64,000 bases of DNA from Phlebiopsis flavidoalba (Eukaryota; Basidiomycota; Agaricomycetes; Polyporales; Phanerochaetaceae), in NCBI GenBank assembly GCA_035772785.1, contig JAOCPU010000016.1, positions 124,001 to 188,000 on the forward strand, read 5' to 3'. The notes beneath the pieces are model-generated. The model did no database searches. It saw only the letters and a list, made by a program, of their open reading frames with translations, and was not told the DNA's origin. Shown piece after piece: positions 1 to 11,559 of this stretch (within the stretch, counting starts at the first letter, position 1; the number at the start of each line of letters is the position of its first letter). Position numbers and translations under genes: made by a program.

Positions 1-88
1 GAGAAACATGTGGCAGATATGAGACAAAGAAGAGTCCTGAACACGATCATGCTTTACATTGGTAGTTGTTCCTCAAGCGGCAAGCGAG

Positions 89-2182
89 CTAAACGCGCTG
101 CGTGCACCGACGCTTCCTGGGGGGCTCGTACATGTCTTCGTCGTCTTCATCTTCGTAATGATCATCATCTCCCTCGTACTCATCTTCTTCATTCACTCTC
201 CTCTTCCTCTTCATCGTCCTTCTTCATCTTCATTCATCTGCGTGCTCATCCTCCTGCTCATCTTTGGGTGCAGACTTAGTCGCCGGTTTCTTGCCCTTGC
301 CCCGGGTGCCCTTCGGTTATGTGCGCCACGTGCGCGGTTTTGAGATGCCTTGTCAACGACTGACAGAGCTGCAAGACGCGTGTCACATTTTTTCTCCTTG
401 CACGGATATGGACAGAAGCCCGGTCGGCGAATGGTGCGCCCGCGCAAAGTGCTTATGATAGCTGTCCTTTCCTTTGGTCTTTTTGCAGAGAGGACACGCG
501 AAAACTTTGTCTTCCTGCTCCCGAATTGCGACCACCACCTGCTGTTGATGTCTCTCTAAATGGGTAGATACGCCCGCTTCGATGCCCTCGGGAGAGGAAT
601 GTTGCAGTTGTCCAGAGGACAAGGGAAGGTACCGTGAGCAGTGGGAGAAACGACAGGACGCTTTTTGGCGGGGGGCAGAGCGCGAAGAGCCCAGCACCAG
701 AACGACCGCACGCTTGCCGCGCTGAGTAGTCTGCTTAGCATGAGCCTCGGGTACAGAGGCAGGAGGGACTGTGGGTCCCCCCTAGTGGTGGATGGACCTG
801 CAGTAGCGGCACGAGTACCTTTGCCAGGGTCTTGCAGGTCTTGCGGGGTCTGCGGGTCTTGCGGGTCGCGGGAGCAGGAGAGGCAGGAGCAGCATTATCG
901 GTACGAGTTTGAGCGACAGTAGCAGCACCGTCGGGACGAGTTTGAGTGGTGAAAAACCGGCAACAGTAGCGGCAGGGTCGGTAGTGTTTGTAGCGCCTTG
1001 GGAACGGGTGATGTCGCCATCACCAGCATCGGAAGTGGTGGTAGAGCCAGTGGAGCCAGCAGCAATATCAGTAGTAGGCCGTAAGCCATTGTCGGAACGA
1101 GCATTAGCACCGAGAGCGGGATCTAGGATGGCAGCCGTTGAGGTAGGGGTGACAGGACCCAGAGTAGCAGAAACCGAGACGGGTACAACGGGACCAGGTA
1201 GCAGCAAGACCAGACAGAAGAGGCGCCAGGAGTAGCGAGACCTTCAGTTGCAGCATCGTGAGCTTCGGCGTCATGAGTCGCAGAACCATGTGCCGTAACG
1301 CCATCCTCCGAGGCTTCGGCCAAATTTACGCCAAGGGGGTCCTCGTTTTTCATCCTGGACAGGATCTACGTCGGGAAAGACAGCCTGGGGCGCGACTCCC
1401 GCTTGGGAAGGCTGAGGCCGAGAATCGAGGCGTCTTGACCGCCCAACAGAGTCGCCAGAGCAGAGCCCGGACGACAGTGATATACCTCACGTAGAGCCGT
1501 GAAACGCCCCCACATGCCGGATTCCGGAGGGCCCTGCTGTTTCATGTATGAACAGGTCACAGTTTTTCCTCATCTCTGACTTGGGGAGTCGCGAGCCGCG
1601 GAGGCGTTCGTTGAGGGTGGGTGCTTGAGGACCAGTCATAGGTATGTAATTGTGAGCTGACGAGGGCCACCGCTCTGGCATGCGTCCCATAGCGAGGCTC
1701 TGGGCGTTTGGTTGTGTCGCGAGAGTTAGATGAAGGTGGGGGATAGCCTTGAGCAATTTGCGGAAGACGGAAATGGGTTCTCATCCGCGAGGGGGGGCTT
1801 AGCGAGAGGCCATGGCCGAAAGTGCTGGTAGGGGCGATGGGCCTTAAGCTGTCTTCAAGCATGGTTCTCGTTGGTGAAGGAGGGCTGGAAGGCCATTGCA
1901 CTAAGGTAGGGGGAGGCACGGGTGCGATGTTCTCTTCGACATGGTTCGTGGTGGTAGTGACCATGTCCGGGTCGATTAGTTGATCGAACACGTTCGAGAG
2001 CCTGCAGGACAATACATTAAAATAGGACTACATACGAGAGAGGTGGCTAAGCATGTTACTTACACTTCTTCGGGTACATTTTCTTTGATTATTTTGCCTC
2101 TATAGAGTAGATGAGCCTCAGGCCATCCGCAACCAGAGCAGACAATGAAACATACCGGGTTTTCTTTTTTCTAGGAAAACAT
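89..2182 (-). CDS. C2H2 zinc-finger family protein, copy A
   Basis: Member of a repeated family in this window. From the N-terminus: a mini first exon at 2182, an intron opening GTATGTTTCATTGT, a short exon ending at a GTAAGT donor near 2056, then a Ser/Pro/Thr-rich low-complexity middle (about 2010-700). Next come three zinc-finger-like modules: FPCPLDNCN near 640-600; CPLCKKTKGKDSYHKHFAR near 500-430 (C-x2-C with H-x3-H spacing); and a CPYPC/KKCDTR module followed by SLTRHL near 420-320. The C-terminus is an acidic stretch (DEYEGDDDHYEDEDDED) ending in KRRCTQRV and a stop at 89-91. Several 1-base frame breaks occur; the exon 1 frame also contains a stop. Copies B-G share this order. The function is unknown. 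Fingers plus a basic tail suggest a nuclear nucleic-acid-binding protein (inference). It could be a pseudogene or simply poorly sequenced. Confidence 0.65.
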
Positions 2183-2294
2183 TGTCAATTCCCTCGCGAA
2201 CGCAAATTGTTGAAGGAAAGATGGAAAGAAGAGGGGAAACGGGTGCGTGTATGAGAGGTAGGACGCGAGCCAATACAGAGGAAGTGAGAGGTTG

Positions 2295-2412
2295 GGGAGA
2301 AAGGCCAAGACGCGACGCGACGCGGTATAGGAACAGGCGCCCCAGCCCGATGCCCGTTGGGTTTGCGACCACTTCGTGTGTACAAACAATCAATGTTTGT
2401 ACACCACTGAAG
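2295..2412 (-). promoter_or_regulatory. Family promoter of zinc-finger copy A with perfect inverted repeat
   Basis: Read on the minus strand this holds GGCGCTTCAGTG and then a perfect inverted repeat at 2378-2404: GTGTACAAACA, five bases, TGTTTGTACAC. A GGGCGCCTGTTCCTATA segment (weak TATA) follows, then a GTCGC-repeat block (CGCGTCGCGTCGCG, about 2312-2325) and TTGGCCTTTCTCC. The same modules in the same order precede copies B, C and D, about 100-200 bases ahead of each start codon. The role as a promoter is inferred from position and conservation. Confidence 0.7.
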
Positions 2413-2429
2413 CGCCTCCATGTTCGCTA

Positions 2430-4450
2430 CGCTTGCTTTCCTTTCTGCCAGCCGTGTCAGCGTACGCGATATTGATAAAATAAAGGTATAGTTCGGCTCT
2501 CACCGAGATATTCAATTGGCAGTTTCGTTTGCGGAGCCTCCGCTCTCGATGATGCGTACAGCAGGAACAGCTCGGAAATCCCATCGGAGGCCGACCAGAA
2601 ATCCTGCGAGGGGTCTGGTGTGTATAGCTAATATCGCACAAAACAATCGAGGGGCTCACTCTAACTATCCAAACAGGCGGTCGGTCTTGAACTCGCAAAT
2701 TCGGTAGCCATGGGAAATGGGGTGACGGATTCAACGCCAGTTGTAAGAGACTCTAGGAGGTCCAAAGGCGAATCCGTTCCATAAATCTAACAGTGTGATC
2801 AATGTCATCTCTACTGTAGACACTCACTCCCGCAAATATATATAGGTATCCTTATAGTGCCGTACCAAGAGCTCTACCTGAAGCCAGGTCCGGAACGCGC
2901 TAGGTCAGAAGAGACAGTCGTCAAGCCCAGAGCCCACCCAAGGGCGTGCCGATCCCCCGACCATTGGAGCCCCGACCGACTGAGCCAGGACTTCAAAAGA
3001 CTCACGCATCTCTGGAAGTCTAGTTCTGGCTTTATGCTACATCGCGTACGTGAGTTGTCTAGACGTGTATTTCTATCCGGAGGAGATACTGACATTACAC
3101 GTATTGCAAAGGTCGCTGAGAAAACGCAACGTGTACACGTGAGCACCTGCAGCATCTGAAGAGCATACTACCTACCATCGGAAGCCAATCCATCTGTTTT
3201 TTACAGTATCTGGGACATCGCTTGCCTGAGCCAATCCCTGAGGCTGACAAAGTGGTAAATCCGAGGGGCAAATCGGAGTACTCAGTACTTCGCGCCGTTC
3301 GTGGGCACTGGTCATATGTGACCTGATGCCCATGTTGTCCACTGGTCGAAGGTGGGCTACTAGACTGCAAGGCTCGATTGCCTTTATCCACCTACGCCAG
3401 CTCCTCAAAGGGAGGAGGACATGAAACGTCGAAAGTAGCTTCCCAAAAAAAGCCAGACGGCGTTAACAGCTGAAAAGGCTGCCAAGCCCGCGCTGGATCC
3501 CCCGGGCAGGAATGCGAAAGCTGAAACTTCAGATATAAGCTGCCTAGATAGGCAGACTATGTGGATTGTGGAGCATATACTTCATCTACACCGATATCGT
3601 AAGTATACTAGGGCACTGGTCTACAAATCATAAGCAGGGAATGCATCGCAAATGCGCATCACGCACCATAAAGTTCCTGATGAAAAACCCTACTCCGCAC
3701 GACTTTTGCTGCTGCCTAACGAGTCGCCGTCGCTTACTGATTACCTCGTCTCTACTAATTCGGGGAAAACCCATCCGGTCTATCAGTTTCGGGCGAAGAC
3801 AATACAGAGAATATCACAAAGTGTCGCTCGAAACATCACCGGTTTGCGCCGAAGTGCCACAAAAACCCACTCGCTGATTCGTCGCGGAGACGCGCTGGAA
3901 GCGGGCCGACGCAAGCCGACGCCGCGCAGGTCCAATTCTGTCGCCCGCGCGCCAGGCGCTTCACCTTGAGTCGCTACGGCTTGCCGCAAGGGCCGAAAAT
4001 CGACTCGCAGACTTACATCATATGGCGTACTATACAAGTTGTATACAACTAGCGCAGATTCAAAACTGAAAGTACTAAGTATACAACGCCCTACTTACGA
4101 AATCTTCTGAGCTTCGAGTCAACCCAGGAGCGTAAGCATTTGACTAAGGAAACTTCGGTGTCTTCGATGCCGACCTCGAAGTCGAGCACTGACCCAGCAT
4201 TTGACAGTCACGTAAGGGTAATAAATACTAGTATTGACACAACAGAATTACACTGGAAGAGACTTGTGGGGGAAATAAAACAATGTAGGAGTACAGGTCA
4301 TTGATACTACAGGACGTACAACATATAAGTAGAGCTAATGATGTGATAGATATGGGACAGCTCAGATTATGATGGTGAACGAGTCCGTACTTCACATCGA
4401 CTGGCACTGATTCATTAGAAGGCCTAAATGGGGGACGACGACTATCTTCG
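2430..4450. other. Spacer between zinc-finger copies A and B, no recognised gene
   Basis: No recognised protein. Short open frames exist, for example 2857-3159 (+) and 3652-3969 (+, 105 codons, Arg/Ser-rich and ending ARAPGASP), but neither matches a family I know. A motif like ATCGCTTGCCTGAGCC near 3215 recurs in variant form near 6840, 7725, 8215 and 12775, so part of this spacer belongs to a dispersed degenerate repeat. Confidence 0.4.
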
Positions 4451-4494
4451 ACCAATTGGGTCTGCCTTGGAGACTGATTATAAGGGCAGACGAG

Positions 4495-6472
4495 CTAGAC
4501 GCGCTGCATGCATCGACGCTTGGTCGGTTGTTCATGCATGTCGTCCTTGGTCTTCATCTTGGGCCTTGCCCTCCTCAACATCTTCCGTGTGATCTTCATT
4601 GTCATCTACATTGTCCCTCTCCTTCCTTTTCATCTCTCTCGTTATCTTCGCGCTCATCTTCCGACTCCGCCCTCTTGCGCTTGCCGTATTTGCGCTTCGG
4701 GGGCTGTACGCCATGGATATTCTTGAGGTGCGTCGTCAGCGACGACTGAGTAGCCAGAAGCGCGCCACATGTCGCATACGTGCACGGGTACGGACAGAAG
4801 CCCTTACGGCGAGCGTGAGCTCGGCAAAGTGCTTATGATAGCTGTCCTTCCCTAGCTCCTCCCCGCATAGAGGGCAGGGAAGCTTGTGCTTTCTGCCCTG
4901 GTACTGGTTCCAGAAGTCGGGGTGGTATTTTAGCCAAGTGGGTCTCCACACCCGTTTCGAGACCCTCAGGAAGGGACTTCTTGCAGGTTTTCAGGGACAA
5001 GGAAATAGGCCGTCCGCGGTGGGTTCAATGACCGCCTTACGTTTCTTGACAGCAGGAGTGCGCAGAGGCCTTGAGGTTTTGGCGGTAGCGATGGGGGAGA
5101 CACGGTCCCACTGCTGGTAGAACCGGGGACGACGTCGACGGCGCGGTCGCCAGCCGCAGCGCTGCCCTCTGGAGTTGCCAGCTTCGCGAGGGGACACGGG
5201 AGCATTTTTGCCGTTGTGACGGAGATGGGTTTCTTGACGGTGCACTGGAGCCTTGGTCTCCGGGCTCGCAGAGGATGATTTGTCTTGAGCCTGACCTTCT
5301 TTGTTCAAGAGTACGGAAGTACCCTGACACCGCGACGCAGATCGCCTCCCCGCCGGTGAACTGGAGCCTTGGTCCCTGGGTTCACGGACGACTTGGCCTG
5401 AACCTGGTCTTCTTTGTTCAAGGGCACGGAGATAGCTTTGCCGTCGCCTCCCTGCCGGTGCACCGGAGCCTTGGTCCCTGGTTTCACGGACGACTTGGCC
5501 TGAAACTGGCCTTCTTTGTTCGAGGGAACGGAAGAATTTTTGCCTTCGAGATCGCCTCCCTGCCGGTGCAACCGGAGCCTTGGTCGCTGGGGTCACGGGC
5601 GGCTTGGGCTGAACCTGGCCTTCTTTGTTCAAGGGCTCGGAGGTATTTTTGCTGTCGCCCTCCTTGCCGGTGCACCGGAGCCTTGGTCTCTGGGTTCACG
5701 GAGGCCGGCTTGACCTGAACCCTCGCCTTCATTGTTCAAGGACCCAGAAGGAGGGGTCAGATCCTCGGGGGACTCATCGCACTGAGAGGTCTCATCACTG
5801 CTCTCATCCTGGATATTGTTAGCTAGAGACACGGACCGTATTTTCGATAAGCTCACCGAAGCATCCTTGTACAGAGAACCCAACGCCCTCTCAATTCTCT
5901 CGTCACTACTAAGGTATTTGCCATCCTCGGAGAAATACGCTTCCACATTTTATAGGCCACGGCACGCGCCCTGGAACGTACAAGACCTTCTTTAGGTGCC
6001 CCCCACATAACGTGCTGGCAGAGAAATCAGAGCGTAGTTCGGGGTGGGGAGAAGCGCCGCTATCGAGACCGTGTGTGGGCGGAGAGGAGGGAGCTGCGTC
6101 CAAAGCCCTTCATTTGTTTTCTTCTTCGATGGGCTGAAAAAAGGTTGTGCGAGGGTGTGAGACTTGATTGGTGGGAGGAGGGTGAGAATTTCGATGTAGT
6201 TGTTTTTCGACTTTCAGGCGGGGCGGACTGGCCAGCATGTCCCGTATTGATGAGGCAGTCGAATAAGCTTGAAAACATCACACATAAATATATGGTGTTG
6301 CGCAATTGGTGGCCAAATCATATCACTTACCCGTTCTCAATGTTCTTCTTGTCAACTGCGTTTGGTACTGTCGAAGTAATCAGCTACACACAACAAAAAA
6401 CACTACGACCGGAGAGACAATGAACATACCAGGTTGTTGTTACATTAGAACGAATTGATGGAGGTACGCCAT
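4495..6472 (-). CDS. C2H2 zinc-finger family protein, copy B
   Basis: Same architecture as copy A. The start is at 6472 (MAYLHQ), with an intron beginning GTATGTTCATTGT, a short exon ending in GTAAGT near 6330, and then a charged N-terminal part (EAYFSEDGKYLSSDERIERA near 5945-5880). The middle is a tandem-repeat domain (see 5225-5740) rich in Lys, Pro and Gln with the phrase TKAPVHRQGG. Fingers follow: FPCP near 4990, an HLAKYHPDFW segment, then LPCPLCGEELGKDSYHKHF near 4890-4825. The C-terminus is acidic (DDNEDHTEDVEE) and ends PTKRRCMQRV with its stop at 4495-4497, nearly identical to the tail of copy A. Frame breaks at repeat units and around the fingers look like indel errors. Function unknown; probably nuclear (inference). 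Confidence 0.68.
5225..5740 (-). repeat. Coding minisatellite of about 102-113 bp in copy B
   Basis: The anchor TTGTTC(A/G)AG occurs at 5301, 5414, 5516, 5625 and 5732, giving unit lengths of 113, 102, 109 and 107. Read on the minus strand each unit encodes a variant of NKEGQVQAKSSV, PGTKAPVHRQGGD and a short variable linker. Units are diverged and indels shift the frame between them, but the intended frame seems to be preserved with units near 35-37 codons. It forms a disordered, basic linker ahead of the zinc fingers. Confidence 0.85.
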
Positions 6473-6579
6473 CGTGAATGTTCGTAATCAAAAAGGAGAT
6501 GAGAGCAAGAATAATGGAGAGATGTATGTGAGATAGTACACCGCCACCTGGGAGATGTTGGGTTAAGCGTGAGGTTGGA

Positions 6580-6700
6580 GGCAAAGGCCAACACGCGACG
6601 CGACGCGGAGTATGAACAAGCGCCCGTCGCGACCTCCCCTCGTTTTGCAGCGACTACTTTTGGTACAAACAACCAATGTTTGCACACTGCTGAAGCGCCG
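6580..6700 (-). promoter_or_regulatory. Family promoter of zinc-finger copy B
   Basis: Minus-strand order: GGCGCTTCAGCAGTG, an inverted repeat with one mismatch (TGCAAACA, spacer, TGTTTGTAC, about 6661-6686), GGGCGCTTGTTCATA, then CGCGTCGCGTCGCGT (about 6593-6607) and TTGGCCTTT. It matches copy A module for module. Confidence 0.65.
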
Positions 6701-6719
6701 TCATCTCAACTACACTTAC

Positions 6720-8010
6720 TTTACCTGCCGCCTAACATGTTGGTAAGTACTATCAGGCAAACTAGTCACAGTTCAGGGCGATAGGTCTCTCACCTGTGGA
6801 CTGCATGTGCTGGCTGCCATGGCTGGCTTGTGTTCATCGAATCGCCTGCCCGAGCCGGTGGATTCAGCGAACGCAGCTCATAAGTTGAATGGAAAGCCTT
6901 TGTCTCATCCTACAGAAATACCCCGATTCGTCAAGATGCCTAAACACAATGAAGATCGACTACTTACTGACCTAGGTATCTGCGTGGGCAGCTAGTCCCG
7001 GGCTCCTAGACGTGTTCAACAGTCTATTCTTTGGGTGTGTTAACCAAAGAATATTCAAGCAGTTTGTCCACCGAGCTCAAGAGCTACCTATAACGGGTCT
7101 CGACGGATTACAAGGTAGCCCCAGATGACCCGAGTCAATCCTTCGAATACACGGAAGACGCACCTCGTATGGACGCTATATACTCGATGGTAACGGTCGT
7201 GGTAGAATTAGCCGACCCGTCATTCGTCAGCTGCACGAGCTCGCTCGCTGGGGTTGTATCTAATGTATACTCTAGCCATTATCAGGTCAGCGTCGCTTCA
7301 CTTCACAAGAATGGGATGGGAGGGTTGCTGACTCACGCTACAATGTACAGCACATTTCCGGAGATGAGCGTCGGATATCCACAGGCGGAACATGTTTGTT
7401 CAGATCCTCGCCAAATTATGCGCGGAGGAACTGACCGAGTATGTCTGAGGTGCGTTAGTCCGACACTTTACGAGGAAGACTCATGGGTTCTTTTGCAGCC
7501 CAACTTAGGCATTATAAGGAATGTACCTGAAAAAGCTGTCGGGGCGAAGGTGTTTATGAATGTCATGAACGTGTACCGAGCACGAAACGATCTGGACTCT
7601 TGCCGAATCGACGCATCCACAGTGTACAAGACAGATCTTCAGATACACGACGGGATTTAGCCCCTTATAGCTGCCAGATATGTCGCTTCCTTGATAGTAG
7701 CTAGCGTGGCTTGTCGCGTTTGCATGCAATCGCCTGCGCGAGCCCGTCTACTCATGTGTGGTACATCCTGGACATTGTCAGGTTAGTATCATTTGCACCG
7801 TGCAAAGTGCCGTGAGGATATACAGACTTACACATCCTTTCCAATACATCACCAAGAAGTGCCACGAGGCTCCTATGTTGGAGACGAAGGTACGTGTCAG
7901 GTGGAATCATCTTCACAGAGCCTGTGTACGAGCTCATAGACTGTTGAAGATTGGGACCCTGTATCAGTCAGTACAACACCTTGAGAAGATGAGCTGCTAC
8001 TAGCGTGTGC
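6720..8010. other. Spacer with one unrecognised 163-codon open frame
   Basis: The only long frame is 7169-7660 (+), beginning MDAIYSMVTVVVELADPSF, with no motif I recognise and no clear introns or signal peptide. Codon use and composition do not settle whether it is coding. The segments near 6830-6860 and 7715-7745 share a TGGCTTGT...AATCGCCTGC(C/G)CGAGCC core, suggesting duplicated repeat DNA. Confidence 0.3.
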
Positions 8011-8700
8011 TATGAAAACTCTTTGCCACCGCACCTGACTATGCGATTGCGTGAGTTATTCAGGCATATATTCATCTCTCACAACAAAACACCTGAAGCG
8101 ACTGTTACTCTAGGAAACTACTGCTTCAAACATGTCAAGTATCTGCAGCATTTGAATGACGCATCACACACCATGTAAAGCTGGATCTTTCATCTCCAAG
8201 AAGCTTGAATCATCGCATCCCGAGCCAAATCCGCCATTATCCAGATCACGACAAAGCGGCAGATAGGGGTCGACTTCCGTCCTGGTCGCCCCTCTCCCAT
8301 GCGCATACGAGGCCGGGTCTACCAGTCCAGGCTCCGTAGGAGCACCCCACTACGCTGGAGTCCATGAAGACACCTCCATAAACACACACACTCAAGCCCT
8401 GCCAGGACCGAGGAGAAACAGCGATGGTTCCGAAAAGTCCCGTCATCCGTCGCTGGGCGCGATACCGGTTTTAGGCCGAGCGCGGGTGCCACAGCCGTTC
8501 GCCATTAACGACGCATGTGGCAAGCGTCGGGCGGCCGCATCCGCCGGACCGACAAGTTACGGTAGATTGATTGCTTTGCGGCGTGCACATCCCCACAAGT
8601 ATATCGTTCCCATATATTACTTACACTACAAAATCCAATATGGCAGCGCACACTTTATTGTTCCGCGCTCACGCGAATATATATGATTTTTTTTTTCAAG
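8010..8700. repeat. Repeat family 2, copy 1
   Basis: Diverged but collinear with 12770-13600. Matching landmarks: CTGAAGC...ACT(C/G)TAGG followed by CATGTCA near 8095-8140; GGATCATCGCAT-like sequence near 8205; a GAGGAGAAACAGCGATGGTT box near 8410; a following peptide phrase ending in RYRF; and GGGCGGCCGCATCC near 8530. The shared peptide frame (MV-K-...-R-RYRF) suggests both derive from a once-coding element, but I cannot name it. No terminal repeats or target duplications were evident. Confidence 0.55.
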
Positions 8701-8984
8701 TCAGAGGTTCCTCACACCCGGATTCGAGGCCCGCTGATGGGAAGAAACTTGTTTTCCAAATGCTTGCCAGCCCGCAAAGAAAGGCTTGATAGCTTCTCGC
8801 ATAGTTCGGTGAAAATATCAGACTCTTTCACGCCCACCGAGAATGGCTAACAGTTTGCGTGACAATTTCTAACTGCCATCATTGTGAACGCTGTGAGAGG
8901 ACTTGTGACATAGCCATTGCGTATGACCAAGCTAGCGGTCTAAGCCACAGTGGTACAAGTATACGGAGAAGAATCAAGGGGCAG

Positions 8985-9110
8985 CAGTGCTAAGCAGCGG
9001 GTGGTACTAAACAACAGATCATGCTAAACAACAGGCGATACTAAACAAACAGGTGATACTGAACAACAGGTGATACTACATAACGGGTGATACTAAACAA
9101 CAGATAGACA
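8985..9110. repeat. Short tandem repeat, unit about 17-18 bp
   Basis: Roughly seven imperfect copies of a unit close to GATACTAAACAACAGGT, with substitutions such as ACTGAACAACAG and ACTACATAACGG. It lies in non-coding DNA just past the 3' end of zinc-finger copy C. Confidence 0.8.
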
Positions 9111-9181
9111 CATTACATACCTACGATAGCGATACATTTCCAAGTTGATGGTACAACAGAGATACAGCAATAGCAATCACA

Positions 9182-11446
9182 TTAGTTTCCGGTCACGCTC
9201 GCGTCGTTGACCGATTTCAGAAGGCGAGCTGATCGAGCGCGGCTCCGCTTTTTCGAAGGGGGCGGAACGCTCGCCCACATTCTCGGCGCCGTCTTCGTCT
9301 TTGGCGTCTTCATCATCCCATCGCGCCTTCGCTTCAGCTTCTTTGCCGCGATGGCCGCCACTAACGGCGCTTTTCTTTACGTCGTGTCTTCTTCGTCTGC
9401 ATCTTCGTACTCTGAGTCTTCGTCTGTATCCTCATCCTCTGACTCATTCTTCTGCATCCTCTTCCTCTGGAACTCTTCGTCTGCATCCTCGCCCTCTAGC
9501 TCTTCGACAGTGTTGTTGGTTAGCCTTACTGGTGCACGCTCCTGATTGAGGACATTGGCGCAGGTAGTTCTTCTTACATTTTTCCAAATGCTACACGGAA
9601 CATACGGCGCGTAGCCCTTGACTGGAGATTGGATGTGGAACCGCGCGAAGTGCTTGTGGTAACTGCCCTTAGCGGTGTGTTTGGTTCTTGTTACAGAGAG
9701 GACAATGCAGTTCACCACCCGTGGGGATGCTAGACCACCAGCCCTTGTGGAATTTGTTGAAGTGTTTGGTGAGCCTGTCCCTCCCGGCCCGCCGGGAGGC
9801 GCGTGTTACACCCGCCCCGCCAGTGGACAGCGCACATAATGGATGCGCGTGACGGGGTCCTTGTAGAAGCCGGGAGTTGTCCTGGGCCTCGTCAGTGGGA
9901 GGAGGAACGGGAGGGGCAACAGTTGAAGAAGCTGCAGCTGTAGCGCGCGGCGGGTAACCACCTTGGAGGCTTTAGAGTTAAGCAGCCGCAAGCCTTAGAG
10001 GTGGAATTGGAGACGGAGGAGGCGGTCTGGGCTTGGAGGCGGAGCCATCTTGGAACCGCTACAATCTTGGATCCAGCGGGCTTTGGACACGGATGTGGAC
10101 TTGCGACGCGGCAGGCTTGTGGAGCGACGGGTTGGCTTGGACCCCGGCCCCAGCGGGCTTGGAGGTAGCAGGCTTGGATGTAAGCGGGCAGTGGACGCGA
10201 CGGACTTGGAGCAATGGGCTTGGGTGGGTCTGGGCTTGGAGGTGGCGGTCTTGGAGGCAGACTCGGGTGCTTCTTTTGATCTCTGTAAACAGCAGCCTGG
10301 AAGCGATGGTCTTGAGATGCGGTAGTCTTGGAGGCCAGTGGGCTTAGATCCGCGGTAGTTCTGTTGGATGGACAGCTCGGCGGGCTGTGCGTGATTCAGA
10401 GGCAGCGGGCTTGGATTCAGAGGCAACCGCCCTGTGAGGCGCCAGAGGACCCGGAAGTCCTCTCTTGCTAGCGGTACGGACGCGCACGGACGATCTGGTA
10501 AACAGAGGGTTGTGACCGATGCGGCTGGAGCTGTGGGCCGGCACGGAGGAACGGAGGCAGGGCCTAGCGACACGGCTGCCCAGTAGCGGGTCTTGCAGTG
10601 GCGCGAGCTTCGGTACAACCATTCTTAGAGCAAGAGCAGCGACAGCGCGTACAGCAGGGGTGGAAAGGGTAGACTCCGTAGTGGCAGGGAGATGCGACAG
10701 CGAGGCGCGAGGGCACCCTCGGGCTGTGAGGAGCTACTCGGTGGCGGGCAACTTGATCCTCCGTCTCCACGTCTGAGAACGGCAGCTCGCCCCAAGTGTT
10801 CACGGCTTCAGCCTGTAGCTCACCGTTGCAGCTGGAGCCCCAAACGCTTATATCAAACAGACTCACACTGTGCGTGTCATCGTATGGCGAGAGGGTCTTT
10901 TGTAATCTAGCAAACGGCGACCTCTGCCGTAAGCCAACACGTGGCTTGCCCTTCCTATAATCGTCCATGGTGAAGATTAAGTATCGTTGTAGTTGACCTC
11001 GGATGCGTGAATATTCGTCTCGGCGAGGAGGCCAGAATGTGTGACGATCAAAAGGCGAGGCGACGCCGCGATGTGCGGGAAGTTGTCTCTTCAGGCAGTC
11101 CACCCGTCACGTCTTTGTGGGAGCGATATTTGGTGTGAGAATGTTGGTGTTGCAGCTTGAAGGTGGGTAACGGGCTGTGGCGTAGGGTTGGCGACACTTT
11201 GGATGGGTGTGGACTAAGCTACCCGGGCTGGTATTGGTATAACTCGTCATAGAGGCTTTGAAATATACGCAATAAGTATCTAGCGGTCCATGACGTGGGT
11301 GGCCAGGCATGGCACTTACTTTTCATTACTTGCATTGTGTACGGCATTGGCCTTGGCACTTAGGAGAGGTCATGAGCCATACAACAATCATGGCCGAAGC
11401 GCAACAACAATGAAACATACGCCGTTGTTACTTGATTAAAGGCCAT
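9182..11446 (-). CDS. C2H2 zinc-finger family protein, copy C
   Basis: The start at 11446 opens a mini exon reading MAFNQVTTA before an intron beginning GTATGTTTCATTGT, then a short exon ending at a GTAAGT donor near 11320. The N-terminal region includes MDDYRKGKPRVGLRQRSPF near 10970. A Ser/Lys/Pro/Thr-rich middle (10620-9995) holds SKPT- and ASKP-type near-repeats. The finger block has TRIHYVRCPL near 9840, a Cys pair near 9715-9690, KGSYHKHFARFH near 9665 and YVPC near 9600. The tail is strongly acidic (DEDTDEDSEYEDADEED, about 9420-9385), then KKRSRARSARL and SVNDASVTGN with its stop at 9182-9184. This last peptide aligns with SVNDSDLMEV at the end of copy F. Frame breaks occur. Function unknown; nuclear role inferred. 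Confidence 0.65.
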
Positions 11447-11559
11447 GGTTGTCGTGATTGTGATCGTGAGTAAAATGAGCAGAAGTCGTGAGAGAGAAGC
11501 AAAACTAATGGTGTTTGTGTGAGATAGGATGCGAGGCAATATTTTGGTAGTGTGACGTT

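Noticed and set aside
8985..9110. CRISPR-like array
   Set aside because: Units are contiguous without unique spacers, and the host is a eukaryote.
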